Source: CAZEDU01 sp964511185 | GTDB lineage: Bacteria > Myxococcota > Myxococcia > Myxococcales > Myxococcaceae | DNA length: 10,552 nucleotides | NCBI GenBank assembly: GCA_964511185.1 | Contig: CAZEDU010000154.1 | Location: 1-10,552 of the forward strand | Direction of reading: 5' to 3' | In this document: piece by piece, positions 1 to 7,725 of the stretch | Layout: each line of letters opens with the position of its first letter | Numbering within the stretch: the first letter of the stretch is position 1 | Made by a program: the position numbers and the translations under genes | The notes under the pieces: generated by a model | Seen by the model: the letters and a program-made list of their open reading frames with translations, nothing else | Told to the model about the DNA's origin: nothing | Databases searched by the model: none

Positions 1-55
1 CAATCGTCCCGATGTTCACGTGCGGCTTGTTCCGCTCAAATTTTTCCTTGCTCAT
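1..55 (-). CDS. tuf: Elongation factor Tu, N-terminal fragment (runs off the left edge)
   Basis: The first 18 codons read MSKEKFERNKPHVNIGTI, the conserved start of bacterial EF-Tu, which leads into the first GTP-binding loop just outside the window. EF-Tu is the cytoplasmic GTPase that carries aminoacyl-tRNA to the ribosome. The ATG at 55-53 is preceded by GGAG (65-62, minus strand) six bases upstream, a well placed ribosome binding site. It is the last visible gene of the rpsL-rpsG-fusA-tuf series and lies 56 bases after the fusA stop, with no terminator between them, so co-transcription is likely. Only the start is visible, so whether this is the only tuf copy in the genome cannot be told. 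Confidence 0.93.
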   Translation of the reverse strand, partial: MSKEKFERNKPHVNIGTI

Positions 56-111
56 TCACTTCTCCATTTCAGGTGCTGCCGTCTTGAACCGCCTGACCCC
101 AACAACGAACT

Positions 112-2202
<2,091 letters not shown>

Positions 2203-2257
2203 ACGGGCTCCGTACGACCAACCGAATGTCAGAGAACAACGAGAGCTGCGGTGCTGC

Positions 2258-2728
2258 TTACCAGCGGTAGTGCGCGAAGGCCTTGTTCGCCTCGGCCATC
2301 TTGTGGGTGTCTTCGCGCTTCTTCACCGCGTTGCCGCGGTTGTTGGCGGCGTCCATGATCTCGCCGGCGAGCTTTTCCTGCATGGTCTTCTCGCCGCGGG
2401 TCTTCGCGTACGAGATGAGCCAGCGCATGCCGAGCGCCACGCGGCGGTCCTGACGGACCTCGACCGGGACCTGGTAGGTCGCGCCGCCGACGCGGCGGCT
2501 CTTGACCTCGAGGATCGGCTTGACGTTGTCGAGCGCCTTCTTGAAGGTCTTGAGAGGGTCTTCCTTCGCGCGCTCCTCGACGAGGGCGAACGCGCCGTAG
2601 CAGATCTGCTCTGCGGTCGACTTCTTACCCTGGCGCATCAGGTCGTTGACGAACTTGGTGACCAGCCGATCCTGGAACTTCGGATCCGGGAGGATTCTGC
2701 GCTTGGCGACTACGCGACGACGGGGCAT
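2258..2728 (-). CDS. rpsG: 30S ribosomal protein S7
   Basis: At 156 residues this matches the usual length of bacterial uS7, the primary 16S rRNA binding protein that nucleates the 30S head and lies at the E site. Recognisable segments include the basic N terminus MPRRRVVAKR, LPDPKF, the NVKPILEVKSRRVGGATYQVP core at about residues 68-88 and the C-terminal KREDTHKMAEANKAFAHYRW. It lies 28 bases after rpsL and 55 before fusA. In enterobacteria S7 represses its own operon by binding a much longer rpsL-rpsG spacer; the 28-base spacer here leaves little room for that element. The ribosome binding site is not strong: GAGAAG lies rather far upstream, so coupling to rpsL translation is plausible. 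Confidence 0.98.
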   Translation of the reverse strand: MPRRRVVAKRRILPDPKFQDRLVTKFVNDLMRQGKKSTAEQICYGAFALVEERAKEDPLKTFKKALDNVKPILEVKSRRVGGATYQVPVEVRQDRRVALGMRWLISYAKTRGEKTMQEKLAGEIMDAANNRGNAVKKREDTHKMAEANKAFAHYRW

Positions 2729-2756
2729 GGCTTATCCGCTTCTCTCGTGAAAAAGG

Positions 2757-3128
<372 letters not shown>

Positions 3129-3175
3129 GGGCTTCGAAAATCCTTGGACTTAGGGTCCGCTTAAAAAGGCGCGCG

Positions 3176-3204
3176 GGTTTATGAAATGCAGCACCGGCTG
3201 TCAA
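3176..3204 (-). promoter_or_regulatory. Probable sigma-70-type promoter of the str operon
   Basis: On the minus strand the spacer between rimI and rpsL holds a perfect TTGACA (3204-3199). Seventeen bases later comes TAAACC (3181-3176); a CATAAA two bases upstream of that is an alternative -10 at shorter spacing. The bases just after the -10 are CGCGCGCC, a GC-rich discriminator of the kind found in promoters repressed during the stringent response. The predicted start would give an rpsL leader of roughly 40 bases. The -35 is convincing; the -10 is weak, so the exact start is uncertain. Confidence 0.6.
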
Positions 3205-3241
3205 GCTCCCGACCCATCCGGCCGCCTCTTCGAAGGACCGC

Positions 3242-3700
3242 CTAGAGATCGAGCACCATCACGATCGCGTCCTCGCGTTCGTCGACGTAGTAGTTCGGCC
3301 GCACCCCGACGGGCTTGAACCCATAGCTCTCGTAGAGCTTTCGGGCGGCTTCGTTGCTCCGGCGGACCTCGAGCGTCGCCAGGCGGCACTTGTGTTGGCG
3401 GCCGCGCTCGAGCGCCGCGTCCAGCACCGCGCGCGCCACGCCGCGGCGGCGGTGCGCCGGGTCGGTCGCCACGTTCAGGATGTGCACCTCGTCGTGCACC
3501 AGCCAGAAGATGAGAAAGCCCAGGACGCGCATACCGCCCGCAGAGTCCGGCTCTTCGGCGAGGTAGATGGTGGACCAGTCGTGCGTGAGCTCGCGCTTGA
3601 CGAGCTCGAGCGACCAGGGGCTCTGGAAGGCGCTGTCTTCGATCTCCATGACGCGCGGCAGGTCCTGCGCGGTCATCTTGCGGACGTGGAACGCGCTCAC
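3242..3700 (-). CDS. rimI: RimI-type ribosomal-protein alanine N-acetyltransferase
   Basis: This is a 152-residue GNAT-fold acetyltransferase. RimI acetylates the N-terminal alanine of ribosomal protein S18 using acetyl-CoA. The acetyl-CoA binding loop RRRGVA lies at residues 84-89. Glu111 (in LEVRRSN) and Tyr123 (in LYESYGF) have the same 12-residue separation as the catalytic Glu103 and Tyr115 described for Salmonella RimI. The tail NYY..EREDAIVM is typical of the family. The start is a GTG at 3700-3698 that overlaps the upstream TGA as GTGA, with GGAG (3711-3708) seven bases ahead inside the upstream gene, so translation is probably coupled. It is followed at 113 bases by rpsL, which has its own promoter. 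Other GNAT targets cannot be excluded. Confidence 0.88.
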   Translation of the reverse strand: MSAFHVRKMTAQDLPRVMEIEDSAFQSPWSLELVKRELTHDWSTIYLAEEPDSAGGMRVLGFLIFWLVHDEVHILNVATDPAHRRRGVARAVLDAALERGRQHKCRLATLEVRRSNEAARKLYESYGFKPVGVRPNYYVDEREDAIVMVLDL

Positions 3701-4356
3701 GGCCGCTCTCCGGCTGGGCGCGCGAAGGGAGCGATCAAGCGGATGTCGGCCTCGCGCCGAATCTGCTCGATCTCGCTTCGCATCAGCGCCTTGAGCCGGT
3801 CTTGCGAGAGCTTGTGCTGAATGACGCTGCGGACCTCGGCGTAGCTGCCGCCCAGCTCGGCCTTGTTCTCTTCGTAGTAGCGCTTGAGCTCGGCTTCGCC
3901 GATCTGCGCCTTGAGCTTGACCTTGCTCTCGAGGAACTGCGCCGCGCGAAGGCCGCGCACGATGAGCTGCGCCAGGCGGGTGAGATCGGCTTCGTGGCGC
4001 GCGAGGAAGTCCTCGAACGCGACCGGGTTGGGGAACCGATCGCGGAAGGCGGCGAGCGCCGCGTCGACCTCTTTTTCATCCAACGGGAAGGCCTCGAGGC
4101 GATCGGCCTCGGCGAGCTCGAGCCGCTGCGCGATCGACAGATCCAGCGCGTTGCGGAGCGCGTCGTCGTCGAGCGGCGCCGTGGCGGCGGCGAGCCCTCC
4201 GGCTTGGATCAGCGCCACGCGGGCCTCGAACTCGAGCTCGGACAAAGTGATGACCTGGCCGTTGACCACAGCGACCACGCGGTCGATGACGACGCGCTGC
4301 TGGCCTCCGAAAAGAAGGGCCAACACCAGCCATCCGATGTTGCGAAGTCGCCTCAC
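3697..4356 (-). CDS. SurA N-terminal-domain-like periplasmic chaperone, no PPIase domain
   Basis: This 219-residue protein begins MRRLRNIGWLVLALLFGG, a short basic stretch then a hydrophobic core, which looks like a signal peptide or N-terminal anchor; no clear cleavage site is seen. Residues 23-43 (VIDRVVAVVNGQVITLSELE) match the start of the SurA N-terminal chaperone domain, followed by a helical, charged body. The parvulin peptidyl-prolyl isomerase domain of full SurA (over 400 residues in E. coli) is absent, so isomerase activity is not expected. A role in helping exported or outer-membrane proteins is inference. The start is GTG (4356-4354) with a G-rich stretch upstream. It overlaps rimI by four bases and is divergent to dnaJ across a 76-bp spacer. 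The pairing of an envelope protein with RimI has no obvious functional logic. Confidence 0.72.
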   Translation of the reverse strand: MRRLRNIGWLVLALLFGGQQRVVIDRVVAVVNGQVITLSELEFEARVALIQAGGLAAATAPLDDDALRNALDLSIAQRLELAEADRLEAFPLDEKEVDAALAAFRDRFPNPVAFEDFLARHEADLTRLAQLIVRGLRAAQFLESKVKLKAQIGEAELKRYYEENKAELGGSYAEVRSVIQHKLSQDRLKALMRSEIEQIRREADIRLIAPFARPAGERP

Positions 4357-4432
4357 GTGCCTGCCCCAGCTTAACGCCTCGAAGCGCGATGCGCGGAGCG
4401 CATTTCCCCACTACATTGACCCAAGAGAATCT
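4357..4432. promoter_or_regulatory. Divergent spacer between the SurA-like gene and dnaJ, with an inverted repeat
   Basis: This 76-bp spacer must hold the promoters of both divergent units. It carries a perfect inverted repeat, ATGCGC-GGA-GCGCAT, at 4389-4403. A TACATT at 4412-4417 could be a -10 for dnaJ, but that would leave a 5' untranslated region of only about ten bases and has no matching -35. No CIRCE element (TTAGCACTC and its inverted half) is present, so HrcA control of dnaJ is not indicated. Promoter positions are not established. Confidence 0.35.
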
Positions 4433-5587
4433 ATGGCGACGGATTACTACCAGCTGCTGGGTGTCGAGCGGTCGGCGACTCTGGATGAGCTCAAGAAGGC
4501 GTACCGAAAGCTCGCCCGGAAGTACCACCCGGACATGAACCCGGGGAACAAGGAAGCCGAGGAGAAGTTCAAGCAGCTCTCGGTCGCCTTCGACATCCTC
4601 TCGAACCCGAGCAAGCGGAAGCTCTACGACGAGTTCGGCGAGGACGCGGAGAAGCTCGGCTTCGACGAGCAGAAGGCCGCGGCGTTCCGCGCGTACCGAT
4701 CGCAGGCGGCGTCGGGCGGTGGGCGCTCGCCGTTCGGCGGATTCGGAGGCTTCGGCGGCCGGGGCGCGGAGGAGGTCGACCTCGGAGATCTCTTCGGCGA
4801 GATCTTCGGCCGGCGTGGGCGCGGGGGCTTCGGGTTCGAGGAGGACGAGGAGTCGTTCGCGCCCAGCCGCGGAGAGGACCTCACCACGCCCCTCGAGGTG
4901 ACGCTCGCCGAGGCGGTGTCCGGCACCGAGCGGACGCTCCAGCTGCTCCGGCCGGCGAAGTGCCCGCGGTGCGACGGGCGGGGCGTGGTCGGCAAGCCCA
5001 CCCGCTGCCCGACCTGCCACGGCACCGGTCGGGCCAAGCGGAAGGTGGGTCCCCTGCAGATGACCGGCGCCTGCCCCACGTGCCAGGGAACGGGGCAGAG
5101 CGCCCCGAGCTGTCCCGAGTGCGGCGGCGAGGGCCGGGTCGAGCAGCAGCAGCGCATCACCGTGAAGATCCCGGCCGGCGTGCAGACCGGCTCGAAGGTG
5201 CGGCTGCAGGGGCAAGGCGCCGCCGGGCCGCCGGGCGATCTGTACATCGAGACGCGGGTGGCCGAGCACCCGCTGGTGCGCCGCGAGGGGAACGACCTGT
5301 CCATGGACCTGCCGGTGACCGTGCCCGAGGCGATGCTCGGCGCGGAGATCACCGTGCCGACGCTGGCGGGCAGCGTGACCATCACCCTGCCCTCCGGCTC
5401 TCAGTCCGGCAGGAAGATGCGGCTCAAGGGCAAAGGCGTTCCCGCGCTGAAGGGCGGCGCGCCGGGCGATCTCTACCTCGTGGTGAAGGTGATTGTCCCC
5501 GAAGCGACCGACCGAGAAGCGAAGGTCGCGGCCGAGACGCTGCGCCAGGCCTACCGCGGCAACGTGCGGGCAGAGCTGAAGCTGTAG
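4433..5587 (+). CDS. dnaJ: Chaperone protein DnaJ (type I, Hsp40)
   Basis: This 384-residue protein is the co-chaperone that delivers clients to DnaK and stimulates its ATPase. The J domain occupies about residues 3-70 with HPD at 32-34. A Gly/Phe-rich region (about 90-140) contains DLFGEIFG. The zinc region (177-234) has all four CxxCxGxG motifs: CPRCDGRG, CPTCHGTG, CPTCQGTG and CPECGGEG. The linkers between motifs 1-2 and 3-4 are a little shorter than in E. coli DnaJ. The two C-terminal substrate-binding beta domains follow. The start is the ATG giving MATDYYQLLGVER, the usual family N terminus, with AAGAGAA just upstream; the frame stays open for 549 bases further upstream but that part is antisense to the SurA-like gene. 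No dnaK or grpE is adjacent here. Confidence 0.95.
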   Translation: MATDYYQLLGVERSATLDELKKAYRKLARKYHPDMNPGNKEAEEKFKQLSVAFDILSNPSKRKLYDEFGEDAEKLGFDEQKAAAFRAYRSQAASGGGRSPFGGFGGFGGRGAEEVDLGDLFGEIFGRRGRGGFGFEEDEESFAPSRGEDLTTPLEVTLAEAVSGTERTLQLLRPAKCPRCDGRGVVGKPTRCPTCHGTGRAKRKVGPLQMTGACPTCQGTGQSAPSCPECGGEGRVEQQQRITVKIPAGVQTGSKVRLQGQGAAGPPGDLYIETRVAEHPLVRREGNDLSMDLPVTVPEAMLGAEITVPTLAGSVTITLPSGSQSGRKMRLKGKGVPALKGGAPGDLYLVVKVIVPEATDREAKVAAETLRQAYRGNVRAELKL

Positions 5588-5608
5588 ATCGCCTAACCCG
5601 CTGGCACT

Positions 5609-5617
5609 TGCTATAGA
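5609..5617 (+). promoter_or_regulatory. Possible extended -10 promoter element ahead of the HEAT gene
   Basis: TG-C-TATAGA resembles an extended -10 element (TGnTATAAT). No TTGACA-like -35 is seen at normal spacing, as expected if the TGn extension compensates. A start about seven bases downstream would fall near 5624-5626. Support is one motif only. Confidence 0.3.
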
Positions 5618-5621
5618 CCGC

Positions 5622-5640
5622 GCCCTCTCGTCAGGAGGGC
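5622..5640 (+). promoter_or_regulatory. Hairpin overlapping a perfect Shine-Dalgarno
   Basis: GCCCTC (5622-5627) is exactly complementary to GAGGGC (5635-5640), separated by seven bases. The right arm contains most of AGGAGG (5633-5638), the ribosome binding site of the GTG at 5644. The stem could hide this site in longer transcripts coming from dnaJ. There is no T-tract after it, so it is not a Rho-independent terminator. Confidence 0.45.
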
Positions 5641-5643
5641 ACA

Positions 5644-6372
5644 GTGGGTCTACTCGACATCTTTCGTGGCGGCGGTGGACGAGGCAAAGTGAACAAGCTG
5701 AAGCCGAAGGTGACGCAGAAGTACGGCGACCCCCACACGCGGCAGAAGGCGATCGCGCAGCTGGGCGAGATGGACGCGCCCGAGGCGGTGGGCGTGCTCC
5801 TGGCGCGCTTCACCATCACCGTCGACCCGCTCACGACGGACGCCGACGAGAAGGACCAGGTCTTTCAGCTCATCACCGGGTCCGGCCAGGCGGCGGTGGG
5901 CCCGGTGAAGGACTTCCTCGCGCGCACCGACCAGGCGAGCTCCTGGGCCGTCCGCATCCTCTCGTCGCTGCTCCCGGAGACGGAGGTCGTCGGCATCGCG
6001 ACCGAGCTCCTCGAGCGCATGGGCGCGGAGTACGCGCGCAACCCCGAGAAGAAGCTCGTGCTCCTGCAGTTCCTCGAGGACAAGGATGACCCGCGCGTCG
6101 TGGCCGCGGTGTTGCCGTTCCTTCAAGACATGGCCGACGACGTGAAGATCGCCGCGCTGAAGACGCTTGCGCCGCGCAAGCACGAGTCGACGCGCGAGCC
6201 CATCCTTCAGCTCCTCACCGGCGAGGACACCGCCAAGCGCGTCCGCACCGCCGCCGTGGCAGCGCTGCACGATGCGGAGCTCGGCGTGCAGGGCTACCGC
6301 GAGAAGGTCGAAGCGCAGCTGACCGACCCCTACTTCGTGGACAAGTCGGGCCTCATCAAGAAGCGCGGCTAG
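5644..6372 (+). CDS. HEAT-like repeat protein of unknown function
   Basis: This 242-residue soluble protein starts MGLLDIFRGGGGRGKVNKLK; the amphipathic first helix and Gly-rich hinge precede repeated paired helices. Segments such as DPHTRQKAIAQLGEMDAPEA, DDPRVVAAVLPFLQDMADDV and KIAALKTLAPRK are typical of HEAT/armadillo-like units in which short helix pairs end in an Asp/Pro-containing turn. I count about five to six such units between residues 25 and 225. No catalytic motif, signal peptide or membrane segment is visible. Repeats of this kind usually bind proteins; the partner is unknown. The GTG start is supported by a perfect AGGAGG five bases upstream. It is 56 bases after dnaJ and three before the lipoprotein gene, suggesting co-transcription with the latter. 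Confidence 0.85.
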   Translation: MGLLDIFRGGGGRGKVNKLKPKVTQKYGDPHTRQKAIAQLGEMDAPEAVGVLLARFTITVDPLTTDADEKDQVFQLITGSGQAAVGPVKDFLARTDQASSWAVRILSSLLPETEVVGIATELLERMGAEYARNPEKKLVLLQFLEDKDDPRVVAAVLPFLQDMADDVKIAALKTLAPRKHESTREPILQLLTGEDTAKRVRTAAVAALHDAELGVQGYREKVEAQLTDPYFVDKSGLIKKRG

Positions 6373-6375
6373 AAC

Positions 6376-7725
6376 ATGACGCGCCCTCTCGTCACGGCGC
6401 TCCCGCTGGCGCTCTTCGCGGCGTGCGCCTCGTCCGACGGCGCGGCCGACGCTGGCGCCGACGCCGGTGAGCTCTCACCCGTCGAGATCTGCGAGCGGCT
6501 CTCGGGCGCCCGGTGCGACTACGAAGGCCGCTGTCACCCGGCGTTCTCGCGCCCGACCAACGAAGGCTGCCGGTCGGTCGCGCAAGCGCAGTGCCTGCAA
6601 GAGTACGAGGCGCTCCGGCCGGGGCTGGACGAGCGAACCCTCGGCATCGACTCGGACCAGGCGCGGGCGTGCGAAGAGCGGATGCGCAGCGCCGCCTGCG
6701 CGCCGAGCTTTCCACCCGGCTACGCGAACACGAACCTCACTCCCCTCGCCGACTGCCTGGGAACGCGCGCGTGGGCGCGTGGGTGGGTGCAGCCTGGGCA
6801 GCCGTGCTCGGTGAACGAAGAGTGCCCGGCCGAGTCGCGGTGCGTGACGTTCGGCGACGTGTGCCGCGGCGTCTGCACCGCGCTCTCCACGCAGGACGAG
6901 GCCTGCGGCATCGGCTGCGCGAGCGGGCTGTTCTGCGACACCCAGAAGACGCAGTCCACGGTCGACGACCGGTGCGTGCCGCCGCGGGCCTCGGGCGCGC
7001 CGTGCACGACGAGCGTCGAGTGCGCCGCCGACCATTGGTGCGACGGGACGTGCAAGCCGCGCGGGAAGGTGGGCGCGGTCTGCCGCTTCGATCCCGACCG
7101 GCTCTCGGTGTGCGAGCCCGGGCTGGCCTGCGATGTGACGCCGTTCGTCCGGGGCGCGCAAGGCACGTGCGTGCTGCCGGGCGATGAAGGAAGCGCGTGC
7201 CGCTTTCACTTCAGCTGCAAGGAAGGCCTGGTCTGCGTGCTCGACTGGAAGGGCTTCCCCAATCAATCGCCGCAGCCCGGGGCGTGCCAGAAACCTCGCC
7301 AGGCGGGCGAGTCCTGTCCGGTCACTTCCTATTCGACCTATGTGGGCGACGTGTGCGCGTCGGGCACCTACTGTGAGCCCGCGCTCGGCGTCTGCGCGCC
7401 CATCCCCGAGCTCGGACAGGCCTGCAGCGCGTCGTCGCAGGTGTGCGGCGGCTTCGGCGTCTTCTGCAAGCCGTCGGCTTCGGGCAACGTCGGCACCTGC
7501 ACCAACGCCGTGAGCACCGGCGAGACGTGTGCGATTGCGCTCGACGCCACGCGCACGCTTCAGGTGCCTTGCGCGTCGGGGGCTTGCGACGCCAGCGGGT
7601 CGCGGACATGTCAACCGCCGAACAAGGTCCTGGGAGAGCCCTGTCAAAGCGATGGCGAGTGCCTGTCGAATCGCTGCGCGGTGCAGCAAGATCAGTCCAT
7701 CCGCTGCGCCATGCCCTGCGAATGA
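6376..7725 (+). CDS. Cys-rich lipoprotein with nine repeated four-cysteine modules
   Basis: This 449-residue protein has a lipoprotein signal, MTRPLVTALPLALFAAC, with Cys17 as the likely acylated residue, followed by a low-complexity Ala/Asp/Gly linker. Residues about 35-135 form an N-terminal domain with eight cysteines. From about residue 142 to the end there are nine similar modules of 25-40 residues, each opening with Gly-x-x-Cys and carrying four (twice five) cysteines, for example APCTTSVECAADHWC and EPCQSDGECLSNRC. The spacing resembles the Dickkopf N-terminal-like Cys-rich repeats common in myxobacterial surface proteins. It is probably a disulfide-stabilised outer-membrane or surface protein with a binding role; no enzyme motif is seen. 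It starts three bases after the HEAT gene stop without a clear ribosome binding site and overlaps the next gene by four bases. Confidence 0.85.
   Translation: MTRPLVTALPLALFAACASSDGAADAGADAGELSPVEICERLSGARCDYEGRCHPAFSRPTNEGCRSVAQAQCLQEYEALRPGLDERTLGIDSDQARACEERMRSAACAPSFPPGYANTNLTPLADCLGTRAWARGWVQPGQPCSVNEECPAESRCVTFGDVCRGVCTALSTQDEACGIGCASGLFCDTQKTQSTVDDRCVPPRASGAPCTTSVECAADHWCDGTCKPRGKVGAVCRFDPDRLSVCEPGLACDVTPFVRGAQGTCVLPGDEGSACRFHFSCKEGLVCVLDWKGFPNQSPQPGACQKPRQAGESCPVTSYSTYVGDVCASGTYCEPALGVCAPIPELGQACSASSQVCGGFGVFCKPSASGNVGTCTNAVSTGETCAIALDATRTLQVPCASGACDASGSRTCQPPNKVLGEPCQSDGECLSNRCAVQQDQSIRCAMPCE

Noticed and set aside
3205..3241. Possible terminator after rimI around CCTTCGAAGAGG
   Set aside because: The stem is at most four pairs including one G-U and no T-tract follows on the transcribed strand.
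4378..4413. CTCGAA and CCCCACTA ahead of dnaJ, resembling sigma-32 heat-shock elements
   Set aside because: The spacing of 22 bases is well outside the 11-16 range for sigma-32, and both words have mismatches.
3884..4432. Upstream in-frame extension of dnaJ
   Set aside because: The extra residues are Ser/Arg-rich antisense of the SurA-like gene, and the ATG at 4433 gives the conserved DnaJ N terminus.
4076..5269. A 397-codon minus-strand frame over dnaJ and the spacer
   Set aside because: Antisense to dnaJ, whose zinc motifs are unambiguous, and out of frame with the SurA-like gene; Arg/Leu/Ala-rich shadow.
5602..5612. TGGCAC followed by TTGCT, the two halves of a sigma-54 promoter
   Set aside because: The halves are directly adjacent, whereas sigma-54 promoters need a spacer of about five bases between them.
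7443..7721. Upstream in-frame extension of the kinase gene
   Set aside because: It overlaps the lipoprotein modules in another frame and is Arg/His-rich without domain; the ATGA overlap at 7722 is the natural start.
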